Of a stretch of DNA of 64,000 bases, positions 25,779-34,386 are shown one piece after another. A program made the position numbers and the translations under genes. The stretch comes from Pseudomonadota bacterium. Its GTDB lineage: Bacteria > Myxococcota > Myxococcia > Myxococcales > Myxococcaceae. The stretch is from NCBI GenBank assembly GCA_023426545.1, contig JAFAAN010000095.1:1-64000 (forward strand), in the 5' to 3' direction. The notes under the pieces were generated by a model that was not told where the DNA came from, did not search any database, and worked only from the letters and a program-made list of their open reading frames with translations. Numbering within the stretch: position 1 is the first letter of the stretch; every line of letters starts with the position of its first letter.

Positions 25779-26165
25779 TTTGCTTACGCTGCTTCAACCC
25801 ACGCCCCACGACGAATTCATCCGGACCGTGAATCAGGAGCCAAAGCAAGCGCCCTCCGCTTCGTCACCTCAATGTCCATAGTCGAACCACAGAGAGTGTG
25901 CCAAACAACTACATTCATCTGACATCTTCGCCGCGGTTCGGGCGTCCAACCGGGTTGCACTGTGGGCGTAGCTCTTCATTTCCAACACGCCTCCTGCATT
26001 GCGAGTCAGCCCGGGCCAGTAGGGTTGCCCTATCAAGACAAGTGAGGCGGTTTGAATCGCTGCGCGCCATGGGATAGTTCAGCCTCTGCGAGGGCCAGTG
26101 GCCTTGCCCATTCAGGTTGTCCATCCAGCGGCCTGTCATTGCGTTTCGTAGAGGGGGGAGTTTCC
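25779..26165. other. leader and promoter region of the T6SS effector operon
   Basis: This 387-base gap is less GC-rich than its surroundings and has no plausible ORF. It ends in AGGGGGGAG before ATG 26166. It should contain the operon promoter, but I could not pick convincing -35/-10 or sigma-54 elements. Confidence 0.4.
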
Positions 26166-26906
26166 ATGAGTCGCCTGTTGCCTTTGCACGTCACCTCCCC
26201 CGAGGTGACATTGGAGCCTCTTTGGGAGAGTCGCCTGGGGCGCATCGTCGGGACGGACAGCGAAGGCCAGCCCGTGGTGGACTTCGAGGGCAACCCGGTG
26301 CGCCCGCGCGGGGCACGCAAGGCCGTGCGGCTGGACGCGGAGGGGCTCCTGGCCGCCGTCAAGGTGCAACAACCGGTGGAGCTCCGCTTCGAGGATGGGG
26401 ACCCATGCCGGCCCATCATCATGGCCCTGCTCCCCGTCGTTCAGCGGAGCGCCGAATCGGATGCGCTTCCGGGCGCGCGCGTCGAGGCTGCCGGCTCGCC
26501 CGCTCACGTCATTCAAGGCCGGGATGGGCTCGTGCTCCGCTGCGGGGAAGCCGCTGTCACCCTGCTGCGCAATGGGACAGTCTCTCTGAAGGGGACGTCC
26601 GTCGAGACTTCGGCGGAGGGCGCCGTGCGCATCAAGGGAATGGGTATCCAAGTCCATACGCCGAGTGCGCAGGGCACCCGAGTGGGCCAGGCCGAATCAG
26701 ACGCTCATCGAGCAGCAGGCCACCGCTCGGGCGACGACACCGCGGACATCCAGGTCATCCAAAGCAAGGAGAGCCTCGTCCTGCGGTGTGGCAGGGCGCG
26801 CCTGACGCTCCTGCGCAACGGGCGAATCCTGCTGGAGGGGACCTACGTGGAGACGTCCGCTGAGGGCGTCGTCCGTCTCCAGGGCGGCTCCATCCGAATC
26901 AACTAG
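26166..26906 (+). CDS. DUF6484 T6SS-associated protein with a duplicated beta unit
   Basis: A 246-residue protein. Residues ~20-95 fit the DUF6484 domain (RLGRIVGT, VDFEGNPV, ELRFEDGDPCRPIIMALLP), a small beta-barrel found in T6SS effector loci. Two ~50-residue copies of one unit follow at 115-164 and 197-246, each with VIQ, LVLRCG, TLLRNG, ETSAEG and a final IR/IQ strand, joined by a His/Asp-rich linker. The copies resemble spike or beta-helix tail units, so a structural role at the VgrG/PAAR tip is possible (inference). First gene of a six-gene rightward operon; 12 bases separate it from the next. Confidence 0.8.
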   Translation: MSRLLPLHVTSPEVTLEPLWESRLGRIVGTDSEGQPVVDFEGNPVRPRGARKAVRLDAEGLLAAVKVQQPVELRFEDGDPCRPIIMALLPVVQRSAESDALPGARVEAAGSPAHVIQGRDGLVLRCGEAAVTLLRNGTVSLKGTSVETSAEGAVRIKGMGIQVHTPSAQGTRVGQAESDAHRAAGHRSGDDTADIQVIQSKESLVLRCGRARLTLLRNGRILLEGTYVETSAEGVVRLQGGSIRIN

Positions 26907-26918
26907 GGAGAAGGCCAC

Positions 26919-28214
26919 ATGGTGCTGGAGGACGTACTGGAAGAGCACCTGGACGAGGCCGCTTTCCGGTGGCTGCAATGGGAGCGGGCCCTGGAGGCCC
27001 CCGACTTCAGCCTCCTGGATACGGCGAACCAGGAGGAGCAGCTGGCGGCGCACCTGCAGGGGCTGGTGCTGGGTGGCGCGGAGGCCGCCGACGCCTTGCT
27101 CTGGCCCGCACTGGACTCCGGAGAAGCAACGCGAATCACCGCCGCCGCGTATGTCCTGCTGGCCCAGGGACAGGTCGAAGCCCTCCTCAACTTCATGCAA
27201 GGTGACGCGCCCGAGGCGAGAGCGGCTGTCCGACGCGCGGTGGAGTTGAGTGCAGCCCCCAACCTGGGCGAGCACCTGCTCCCACTGCTGAAGCGGGATG
27301 ACGCCTCCCTTCAGGCCCATTTCTTGGCAGCGCTTGCCTTCCGCCATGAAGCGCCTGCTGAATTGCTTGCAGAATACCTCCTTCACGATGAGCCGCAGGC
27401 GCGGATGACTGCGTTACGCGCCAGCCCGCCTCTTCCCGAAGCCACCGTGCGCCGGCTCCTCCCTCGACTCCTGGAGTCCGAGCACCCGGGGATTCGCGCC
27501 GCGGCGATGGAGGCCGGGCTTACCTCCGGGGCGCGCATGGCCTGGGAGGCCTGTCGTCAGGCGGTACGTGCGTGCAATGCCCACTCGCCCCAGGCCATGG
27601 TGCTGCTCGCCCTCTTCGGTACCGACGCGGACATGGCCCTGCTGGTGGACACTTTGGGGATTCGGGAGATGCGCCCGCATGCCCTCTGGGCCCTGGGCTT
27701 CAGCGGGCGCCTCGAAGCCATGGAGGCCTGTCTCGCGCTCCTGGACGACCCGCTGGCGGCACGGCTGGCGGGTGAAGCCTTCTCGGCCATGACGGGCCTC
27801 CAGGTGGAGGGCCTCTATGCCCTCCCTCCCGGGGAGCGGCCCGAAGGGGCACCACTTCCGCCCGAGCAGCAGGAGGCGCTGGACGCCGACCTGGTGCCCA
27901 AACCCGAGGATGACCTGCCCTGGCCGTGCATTGGCGCGGTGAGGTACTGGTGGAAGGAGGCCCGTCCTCGCTTCCACGCGGAGCGACGCTACCTGAACGG
28001 CCAGCCTCTCGAAGGGCCCGTGCTACTGGAGTCCCTCACGCACGGCCCCATGCGGCGCCGGCACGTGCTGGCACTCGAGTTGGCCATTCGCAGCCGGGGC
28101 CGACACCGAATTCCCACCCGGGCCTTCACCCAGCACCAGGGAGCGAAATTGGCCCATGCCCGGGCGGGCTACGCACACCTGAGCCTTCTGCCTCTGGAGC
28201 GCACCCTGCGCTGA
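26919..28214 (+). CDS. TIGR02270 family HEAT-like T6SS-associated protein
   Basis: A 431-residue, mostly alpha-helical protein. The conserved start (EEHLDEAAFRWLQWERAL) and paired helices with HEAT-like spacing match the TIGR02270 family, which occurs in T6SS effector operons. The C-terminal part carries PWPCIGAVRYWWKEARPRF and QPLEGPVLLESL, a segment I recall as conserved in the family. A scaffold or adaptor role for effector loading is inferred from context. No catalytic motif. GGGAGAAGG precedes the start. Confidence 0.85.
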   Translation: MVLEDVLEEHLDEAAFRWLQWERALEAPDFSLLDTANQEEQLAAHLQGLVLGGAEAADALLWPALDSGEATRITAAAYVLLAQGQVEALLNFMQGDAPEARAAVRRAVELSAAPNLGEHLLPLLKRDDASLQAHFLAALAFRHEAPAELLAEYLLHDEPQARMTALRASPPLPEATVRRLLPRLLESEHPGIRAAAMEAGLTSGARMAWEACRQAVRACNAHSPQAMVLLALFGTDADMALLVDTLGIREMRPHALWALGFSGRLEAMEACLALLDDPLAARLAGEAFSAMTGLQVEGLYALPPGERPEGAPLPPEQQEALDADLVPKPEDDLPWPCIGAVRYWWKEARPRFHAERRYLNGQPLEGPVLLESLTHGPMRRRHVLALELAIRSRGRHRIPTRAFTQHQGAKLAHARAGYAHLSLLPLERTLR

Positions 28215-28227
28215 CGCGAGGACCGCC

Positions 28228-29352
28228 ATGCAAATCAGCGAGAACACCACGGGCATGTCCGCGGGCCTCTCCGTGGCCACGGACGCCGAGGCGCGGGAGC
28301 ACTGCGTCGTTGCCGTCAAAGGCACCTTCCTCATGGACGGCCGCGGCGAGCCCATACTGGCGGAAGTGCAACGTCCAGTGGCGTACACCGACGAGCACCA
28401 CGGGGCCCCCGAAACGACGAGCCTCCTCCGGGAGAATGACTTCGCGTTGACCAAACCGCTGGTAGACCTCCTCGTGCAAGGCCATGCCGTCGCACCGCAC
28501 GGGCGCGCGACGGAAGCGATGCTGGTGCGCGTGGAGACGCAGGGCTGGCAAAAGGAGCTCCGCGTCACGGGGGACCGCCATTGGGCCAAGGGGGTGATGG
28601 GCGTGAACCCTACGCCTCCCAAGCCCTTCGTCCGCATGCCCCTGCGCTACGAGCTTGCCTTCGGTGGGGTGGACACCTCCCATCCGGAGCCGAAGCACCA
28701 TGGCGCGGAGCTGCGCAACCCCGTAGGCCGCGGCTTCCGGCAGAATCCTCGAGCCGCGGATGCGGTGGGGAAACCGTTGCCCAACCTGGAGCACCCTCGG
28801 CACTTCCTCGACAGGTGGGACGGGAAGACGGTGCCGGTGGCACTGGGGCCAGTGGGCCGTGGCTGGCAGCCTCGCCTCGCCCACGCCGGCACCTACGACG
28901 AGCGCTGGCTCGCGGAGGACTTCCCCTTCCTTCCTCGGGACTTCAACCCGCGCTACTTCCAGTGCGCGCCCGAGGACCAGCAACTACCCGCCCTGCGAGG
29001 GGGTGAGGTGTTTCGGTGCCTGGGCATGGCCGAGTCCGGCACCTGGACGGTGACGCTGCCGCGCCTGCAGGTGCCGGTTGCCTTCCGCTTCCGCGAGTCC
29101 GACGTCCGCGCGGAGGCACGCCTGGACACGGTGGTCCTCGACGCGGATGCCCGCGAGGTGGTGGTGACGTGGCGGGCCTCCGTGCCGCTGGGAAAGAAGC
29201 TCTCCCACCTTCGCGAGGTACAGGTGGGCCTGCCACGCCCGAGCGCGAAGGAAGGGCCCGTGAGGTACCTGCGCGGCAAGCCCTACTTCCGGGGGCTGGG
29301 TGCCCTCGTCGCCTGGAGGCATCGCACCCGGCGGACGGGAGGGGCGTCATGA
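28228..29352 (+). CDS. DUF2169 T6SS effector adaptor/chaperone
   Basis: A 374-residue DUF2169 protein. Typical features are VVAVKGTFLMDGRGE near the N-terminus, RYELAFGG and NPVGRGF in the middle, and FNPRYFQCAPEDQ with LPRLQVPVAF in the C-terminal half. DUF2169 proteins are known adaptors that load DUF4150/PAAR-like effectors onto VgrG, as in the Agrobacterium vgrG2 operon. It overlaps the following ketosynthase-like gene by ATGA. The start follows GAGGACC. Confidence 0.9.
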   Translation: MQISENTTGMSAGLSVATDAEAREHCVVAVKGTFLMDGRGEPILAEVQRPVAYTDEHHGAPETTSLLRENDFALTKPLVDLLVQGHAVAPHGRATEAMLVRVETQGWQKELRVTGDRHWAKGVMGVNPTPPKPFVRMPLRYELAFGGVDTSHPEPKHHGAELRNPVGRGFRQNPRAADAVGKPLPNLEHPRHFLDRWDGKTVPVALGPVGRGWQPRLAHAGTYDERWLAEDFPFLPRDFNPRYFQCAPEDQQLPALRGGEVFRCLGMAESGTWTVTLPRLQVPVAFRFRESDVRAEARLDTVVLDADAREVVVTWRASVPLGKKLSHLREVQVGLPRPSAKEGPVRYLRGKPYFRGLGALVAWRHRTRRTGGAS

Positions 29353-30413
29353 GCGCCACGCCCCTGTACGTCGCCGCCGCGGGCATGGCCTGCCCGCTGG
29401 GATGGAGCGCCGAGTCAGCCGGTGCTGCCCTGCGTGCGCGGATGAATCGTTTCAAGAGGAGCCGCTTCCATGACGACGACGGGGCGCCCATTGTCCTCTC
29501 GGAGTTATCGTCGCTCGCACCCGAGTTGCGGCGCGAGGAACGCGTCCTGGGACTGCTGGGCATGGCGGTGGCCAGCGCCGTGCGGGGCCAGGAAGAAGCC
29601 GAGCTCGCCCACCTCCCCTTGCTGGTGGGCACTTCAACTCCGGAGCGTCCAGGCGGTGTCCCGGAGGTGATTCCCCGGGCATTCGAGCACCTTCAGCAGG
29701 TACACGGGCTTCGACTGGAGGGCACCTTGTCTCGAAGCCTGGCCCTGGGAAATACGGCGGGCCTCAGGGCGCTGGCCGAAGCCCGCCTCCTGTTGGCCCA
29801 GCACCCGCGGCTTCCCGGCTGCCTGGTGGCCTCGGTGGACAGCTTCATCAACGCCTCGAGCCTCCAAGGGCTCCTTCGACAGGGCAGGCTGCTGCGACCG
29901 GACAACTCGGACGGAGTGATTCCCGGAGAAGCAGCCGCATGCCTCTTGCTGACGCGCAGACCTCGTCGCGACGACGCATGTCCCCTACGGCTGGCGGGCC
30001 TCGGTTTCGCCCAGGAGCGAGCCACCCTTCAGTCAGACGAGCCACTGCGCGGGCTGGGGCTGGCGCAGGCCTACCGGGAAGCCCTGGCCGAGGGCGGTGT
30101 CGACGTGGCCGAGGTGGACTTCCGCGTCGCCGACGCCTCCGGAGAAGGCTATGGCTTCAAGGAGCTCTCCCTGGCCCTCTCTCGGCTGCTACATACGCGC
30201 AGGGAGTCCACACCCCTGTGGCTCCCAGCGGAGTCCCTGGGAGAGACAGGGGCGGCTTCGGGCCTGGTGGCCCTGGCCTGGGCCTCGGGGGCCATGCGCC
30301 TCGGCTATGCGCCTGGCCCCCGTGCCCTCATCTCCACGTCCGACCCGGCTGGAGGAAGAGCAGCAGCGGTGTTGCGCGGCCCTGACACGTACACTCCACG
30401 AGGGATGCCCTGA
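29349..30413 (+). CDS. ketosynthase/thiolase-fold T6SS adaptor, probably non-catalytic
   Basis: A 354-residue protein with a beta-ketoacyl-synthase fold layout: an early VAAAGMACPLGWSAE strand, ALGNTAGLRALAEA where the nucleophile elbow should be, SVDSFINASSL, and GETGAASGLVALAWA near the end. The active-site Cys of true ketosynthases is replaced (LGNTAG), so condensation activity is unlikely. Thiolase-like proteins are found beside DUF2169 and DUF4150 effectors and act as stabilising partners. It is coupled to both neighbours: ATGA with the DUF2169 gene and TGATG with the toxin gene. Confidence 0.82.
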   Translation: MSATPLYVAAAGMACPLGWSAESAGAALRARMNRFKRSRFHDDDGAPIVLSELSSLAPELRREERVLGLLGMAVASAVRGQEEAELAHLPLLVGTSTPERPGGVPEVIPRAFEHLQQVHGLRLEGTLSRSLALGNTAGLRALAEARLLLAQHPRLPGCLVASVDSFINASSLQGLLRQGRLLRPDNSDGVIPGEAAACLLLTRRPRRDDACPLRLAGLGFAQERATLQSDEPLRGLGLAQAYREALAEGGVDVAEVDFRVADASGEGYGFKELSLALSRLLHTRRESTPLWLPAESLGETGAASGLVALAWASGAMRLGYAPGPRALISTSDPAGGRAAAVLRGPDTYTPRGMP

Positions 30414-31513
30414 TGAAGGTCTTTGCCAATGGCAACGAGGTGGCCTGCGCCGACGGGGACGGGAAGGTGGTGGCGGCCTTCCCGGACGTGTGCATGAGCC
30501 CTCCCCCACCACCAGCGGGGCCGGTACCGGTGCCCTACCCGAATACGTCCTTCTCCCGGGATATGAAGCAGGGCAGCAAGCGGGTGACAATCAACGGCAA
30601 GCCCGTCATGTTGCGGGACCAGTCCTATTACGCGACGTCCCCTCTGGGGAACGAGGCCGCTACCCGCAACTTCGGAGCGGGCATCATCTCTCACCAGATT
30701 ACGGGGAAGACCTACTTCATCTCCTGGTCGATGGATGTCCATTTCGAGGGCAAGAATGTCCCGAGGCATATCGACCTCACGACCTCCAATCACGGCAGCA
30801 ACGCGAACAACCCAGTCCCCACCCCCAACCTCGCGCAGAGCGCCACGAGCAGTCCAGGCCAGGCCACGCTCAGCACATGCCCGTGCTGCAACGGCCCCCT
30901 TCACGAGAATCAGAAGGACCCGGAGACCGGACAACCCTTTGAGACAGTACCGGAGATGGAGTTCTACGGGCGTATCGCGCAATACCGAATGAGTCGACGT
31001 GCGGAGATGCAGGGCATTCTCCAGCGGGTCGCGGAGGGCAAGATGCCGATGCCCTCCTGGGCGAACAAGCTCGACCCGAAGTCCGGCCTTCCCGTCAAAG
31101 ACAACATCATCCGCATGGGAGATGATTGCGAGAAAGACTTCAATAAGCTCCAAGAGCTCCGACAGAAGCACCCCAACTGCCCCAACGTGCATGAGCCTCG
31201 GGATCAGGGATGCGGTGTCCATTTCAGAGTCGTGGAGCCCGGATTGGCAGGTGACGTCAAGAGCGGCGGCGCTTGGAGAGCGGCACGCCAGAAATCAATC
31301 AAAGAATGGCGGAAGAAGGGATACTCGATCTACGACGAGGACCAAGTCAATCATATGACCCCGGCCGATGCCGGTGGGTGCCCGTACTCATTGTCGAACC
31401 TTGTGCCCGACTCGGTTCTCAGTGGCGACTGTCGGGAGCTCGAGAACATCCAGACTCGCATTCAGAATATGAGTCCTCCCAAGCGCGACGAGCGCAAAAT
31501 GCTGTTTCAATGA
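30413..31513 (+). CDS. DUF4150 (PAAR-like) T6SS effector with putative HNH-like nuclease toxin
   Basis: A 366-residue protein. Residues 1-~130 are a DUF4150 PAAR-like spike tip (MKVFANGNEVACADG, PDVCMSPPPPPAGPVPVPYP, RNFGAGI). The C-terminal ~200 residues are a separate domain with a Cys-rich knuckle (CPCCNGPLHENQ) and a final VNHMTPADAGGCPYSLSNLV segment. Its spaced His, Asn and Cys residues resemble treble-clef HNH/GHH nucleases (inference, no exact family recognised). Base composition becomes less GC-rich in this domain, as expected for exchangeable toxin tips. The adjacent gene would be the immunity protein. Secreted by T6SS into competitors or prey. Confidence 0.8.
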   Translation: MKVFANGNEVACADGDGKVVAAFPDVCMSPPPPPAGPVPVPYPNTSFSRDMKQGSKRVTINGKPVMLRDQSYYATSPLGNEAATRNFGAGIISHQITGKTYFISWSMDVHFEGKNVPRHIDLTTSNHGSNANNPVPTPNLAQSATSSPGQATLSTCPCCNGPLHENQKDPETGQPFETVPEMEFYGRIAQYRMSRRAEMQGILQRVAEGKMPMPSWANKLDPKSGLPVKDNIIRMGDDCEKDFNKLQELRQKHPNCPNVHEPRDQGCGVHFRVVEPGLAGDVKSGGAWRAARQKSIKEWRKKGYSIYDEDQVNHMTPADAGGCPYSLSNLVPDSVLSGDCRELENIQTRIQNMSPPKRDERKMLFQ

Positions 31514-31517
31514 ACCC

Positions 31518-32417
31518 ATGCGGCCAGCATACTTTGACAACAGCCTGATTGAACTGGGGGCCGGCATGCATTTCACTGCATCTCCCCCCTCTGATGTGGC
31601 AGACCTGCGTCACCTCGCCAGCCATAATCCATGGCAAGTCATTCCTTGCATCCTAGCCAATCTCCAACAAGGCAGGTTCGACGTTTCTCGGAGACTTGTA
31701 CGATTGATGCTTGAGACTCGGGACGCAGATGTCTGGAACGCCTGCGCCACGCTGCTGTCCTACGCTACACCCTACTCCGTCATTCGTGAGTTAGAGGAGG
31801 CGTCTGAGACGCTGCTTGAACCGAAGCGCAGCCCATATACACGTCGCTATTTCTGCGAAATCCTCTCGTGCTCGGCCGGCGTCTGGGGTGTTCCGCACCT
31901 GATACGCCATTATCAGGAACTCAAGGACCGGAAGGTCGAGGCCGAAGTTGAATATTACATCTCGCAGGTGCTTGAGGCAGAGCCGGGCCCGATCGCGAAC
32001 GGCCCCCGAGTATTGTGGGAATCAAATGGGCTGCCTCCGCCCTTCGAAGAGTCCACCCCGGTCTATCTTAAGGAAGAGTATCTCACACTCCTTAAGAGCA
32101 CGTTCCAGCGCCTCGTCTCCAGCCAGAGGCTCCACGAGGGAGAGACAATCATCGAAGGAGGGCGACTGAACATCCGAGACGTCGCTCAACGCCTGTTGAC
32201 ACGGGTGCAAACCGGCGAGCGACTGGACCGCATCACAATGGGAAGGATGCTTCTTGAGTCAACCACCGGGCTGAATTGCCGTGCGTTCTTCGACGATTCC
32301 GGCCGACTGCAAAACCTCACTGCGGCTGCTATCGTCGAGGAGTTTTTAGAACGGGGAGACGCCGACAGGTATCAGCCAGGCGTCCGTTACTTCTTCGGCC
32401 ATCGAATTCCAGATTGA
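31518..32417 (+). CDS. putative immunity protein of the DUF4150 effector
   Basis: A 299-residue soluble, largely helical protein with no signal peptide, starting 4 bases after the toxin stop. Codon use is distinctly less GC-rich than in the flanking genes, matching the toxin tip and suggesting joint horizontal acquisition. The C-terminus (GVRYFFGHRIPD) resembles some immunity families of polymorphic-toxin systems, but I cannot name one with confidence. A cytoplasmic location fits neutralising a nuclease. ATG 31566 is an alternative start. The frame continues beyond its TGA for another 67 codons (32418-32621). Confidence 0.65.
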   Translation: MRPAYFDNSLIELGAGMHFTASPPSDVADLRHLASHNPWQVIPCILANLQQGRFDVSRRLVRLMLETRDADVWNACATLLSYATPYSVIRELEEASETLLEPKRSPYTRRYFCEILSCSAGVWGVPHLIRHYQELKDRKVEAEVEYYISQVLEAEPGPIANGPRVLWESNGLPPPFEESTPVYLKEEYLTLLKSTFQRLVSSQRLHEGETIIEGGRLNIRDVAQRLLTRVQTGERLDRITMGRMLLESTTGLNCRAFFDDSGRLQNLTAAAIVEEFLERGDADRYQPGVRYFFGHRIPD

Positions 32418-32621
32418 GTGCGCTTGGCTGCGAACGCCGTACGTTGGGAATCCCGACATCGAATTCCGGAAGCGAAAAGCCGTCGAATACGCTTGGCCGC
32501 GGACGAATGGGTGCGCGGCATCACCATGTGGCTGCGCTGGCGCAGCCGTGCCTGGGAGAAGCAGGCCCTGGTGTCCCCCGTCGCAGAGGCGGAGGCCACG
32601 CCGGTCGCCGCGGCCGCCTGA
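32418..32621 (+). other. in-frame extension after the immunity gene; repeat of its 3' end and a relic C-terminus
   Basis: Directly after the TGA the same frame stays open for 67 codons, ending TGA at 32619-32621. The string CATCGAATTCC closes the immunity gene (from ~32400) and recurs near 32458, so the HRIP end is partly duplicated. The extension ends in a plausible protein C-terminus (WVRGITMWLRWRSRAWEKQ). I read this as recombination debris from immunity-gene exchange; readthrough is less likely. Confidence 0.4.
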
Positions 32622-32630
32622 GCGCGCTCC

Positions 32631-33011
32631 TCAGGCCGTGACGACCATGCCGTCGCGCACCGCCACGGGCCACGGCGTCAGCCGGCTCCCCGAGCACGGG
32701 CCGCCCACGCAGAGGCCGTCCTCCACCTGGAACAGCGCCCCATGCCACACACAGGTGATGAGGCGCTTGTCGGGAGTCAGGTAGCCGTCCAGCTCCCGCG
32801 CCAGCGGCAGGCCCGCATGGGGGCACCGGTCCACGTAGCCGTGGACGGCGTCTCCCTTGCGCACCAGGAAGCCGTGGAAGAAGGCGTCTCCAATCTGGAG
32901 CACGAGGTTGCGCGCCCCCGGGTCCTCCAGGGCGCTCACCGGCAACAGCTTCACGTTGGCCGGCGTCGTCCAGACGCGCTTGCGCGCCGGCGTCTCCCCG
33001 TCCGTGCTCAC
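32631..33011 (-). CDS. Rieske [2Fe-2S] protein linked to homogentisate catabolism
   Basis: A 126-residue single-domain Rieske protein. The cluster ligands are in CPHAGLPL and CVWHGALFQ (Cys-X-His ... Cys-X2-His). It is probably a soluble electron-transfer ferredoxin or a stand-alone small subunit. GTG 33011 is preceded by GAGGGG, only 7 bases after the hmgA stop, so it is the third gene of the hppD-hmgA operon. Neither of those dioxygenases needs an external reductant, so its partner is unclear. Confidence 0.87.
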   Translation of the reverse strand: MSTDGETPARKRVWTTPANVKLLPVSALEDPGARNLVLQIGDAFFHGFLVRKGDAVHGYVDRCPHAGLPLARELDGYLTPDKRLITCVWHGALFQVEDGLCVGGPCSGSRLTPWPVAVRDGMVVTA

Positions 33012-33018
33012 GCGCCCC

Positions 33019-34356
33019 TCAAGGCAGCGTCGCCTTCTGGAAGCCAGACCAGCACGCGTCGTAGTCCTGCTGGAGCGCCGGGGTCTCCATCGCGAAGCGC
33101 GTGGGGCGGATGACCCAGCGCGACTCGAACATGAAGGCCATCGTGTCCTTGATTTTGTGCGGTTTGAGGTCCGCCTGCACGGCCTGCTCGTAGCTGGCCC
33201 GGTCCGGGCCGTGGCCGCTCATGCAGTTGTGCAGGGAGGCGCCTCCGGGCGCGAAGCCACCGGCCTTGGCGTCATAGACACCTTGCACCAGGCCCATGAA
33301 CTCGCTCATCACGTTGCGGTGGAACCAGGGTGGCCGGAAGGTGTGCTCGGCCACCATCCAACGCGGCGGGAAGATGACGAAGTCGCAGTTGGCCGTCCCC
33401 GGCACCTCGCTGGGCGACGTGAGCACGGTGAAGATGGACGGGTCCGGGTGGTCGAAGCTCACCGAGTTGAGGGTGTTGAACCGGGCCAGGTCGTACTTGT
33501 ACGGCGCCAGGTTCCCGTGCCACGCCACCACGTCCAGCGGCGAGTGCGCGTACCGGGCCGACCACAGCCGCCCCAGGAACTTCTGCACCACCTCCGTGGG
33601 CCGCTCCACGTCCTCGAAGGCCGCCGCGGGCGTCAGGAAGTCGCGCGGGTTCGCCAGCCCGTTGGCGCCGATGGGCCCCAGGTCCGGCAGGCGGAAGTGC
33701 GCGCCGTGGTTCTCACAGATGTACCCCGAGGCCTGCCCTTCCGGCAGCTCCGCCCGGAAGCGCACGCCCCGCGGCACCACGCCGATTTCTCCCGGCGACA
33801 GCTCCAGCACCCCCAGCTCCGTGACGAGCCGCAGCGCCCCCGCCTGCGGCACGAGGAGCAGCTCGCCGTCCGCGTCGAAGAACACCCGGTCCACCATGGA
33901 GCGGTTGGCCGCGTACAGGTGGATGCTGATGCCCGCGCCCGCCGCCGCGTCCCCATTACCGGCGTAGGTGACGAGCCCGTCCACGAAGTCGGTGGGCGTG
34001 GACGGCGGTGGCAGTGGACTCCACCGCAGCCGGTTGGGTGACGCGGGGACCTCGTCGAAGGGCCCGCTGCGCACCAGCCCCTGCGGATGCGGCCGGAACG
34101 CGGCATGCGCGGCGCTGGGCCGCAGCCGGTACAACCACGAGCGCCGATTCTCCCGGCGAGGCGCGGTGAAGGCCGAGCCCGACAGCTGCTCGGCATAGAG
34201 GCCGTACGGCACCCGCTGGGGCGAGTTCTGCCCCACGGGCAGTGCGCCGGGCACCGCCTCGGTGGCGAACTCGTTGCCGAAGCCGGATAGATAGGCGCCG
34301 GGAGCCGTCTTGAAGGCGCTCCCCGGCGCCACCTCGGAGTGGGGCTGGGTGGTCAC
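33019..34356 (-). CDS. hmgA: homogentisate 1,2-dioxygenase
   Basis: A 445-residue enzyme that cleaves the homogentisate ring to maleylacetoacetate in tyrosine/phenylalanine breakdown. Recognisable conserved blocks include YLSGFGNEFATEAVPGALP at the start, WHGNLAPYKYDL, and the iron-binding region FRPPWFHRNVMSEFMG, followed by a C-terminal His in SGHGPD. Length is normal for the family. The GTG start follows AGGAGATTCCG. It is 30 bases downstream of hppD, which makes its substrate, and 7 bases upstream of a Rieske gene. Confidence 0.97.
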   Translation of the reverse strand: MTTQPHSEVAPGSAFKTAPGAYLSGFGNEFATEAVPGALPVGQNSPQRVPYGLYAEQLSGSAFTAPRRENRRSWLYRLRPSAAHAAFRPHPQGLVRSGPFDEVPASPNRLRWSPLPPPSTPTDFVDGLVTYAGNGDAAAGAGISIHLYAANRSMVDRVFFDADGELLLVPQAGALRLVTELGVLELSPGEIGVVPRGVRFRAELPEGQASGYICENHGAHFRLPDLGPIGANGLANPRDFLTPAAAFEDVERPTEVVQKFLGRLWSARYAHSPLDVVAWHGNLAPYKYDLARFNTLNSVSFDHPDPSIFTVLTSPSEVPGTANCDFVIFPPRWMVAEHTFRPPWFHRNVMSEFMGLVQGVYDAKAGGFAPGGASLHNCMSGHGPDRASYEQAVQADLKPHKIKDTMAFMFESRWVIRPTRFAMETPALQQDYDACWSGFQKATLP

Positions 34357-34386
34357 CGGAATCTCCTGGGAAGCGCTGCGCGTGGT

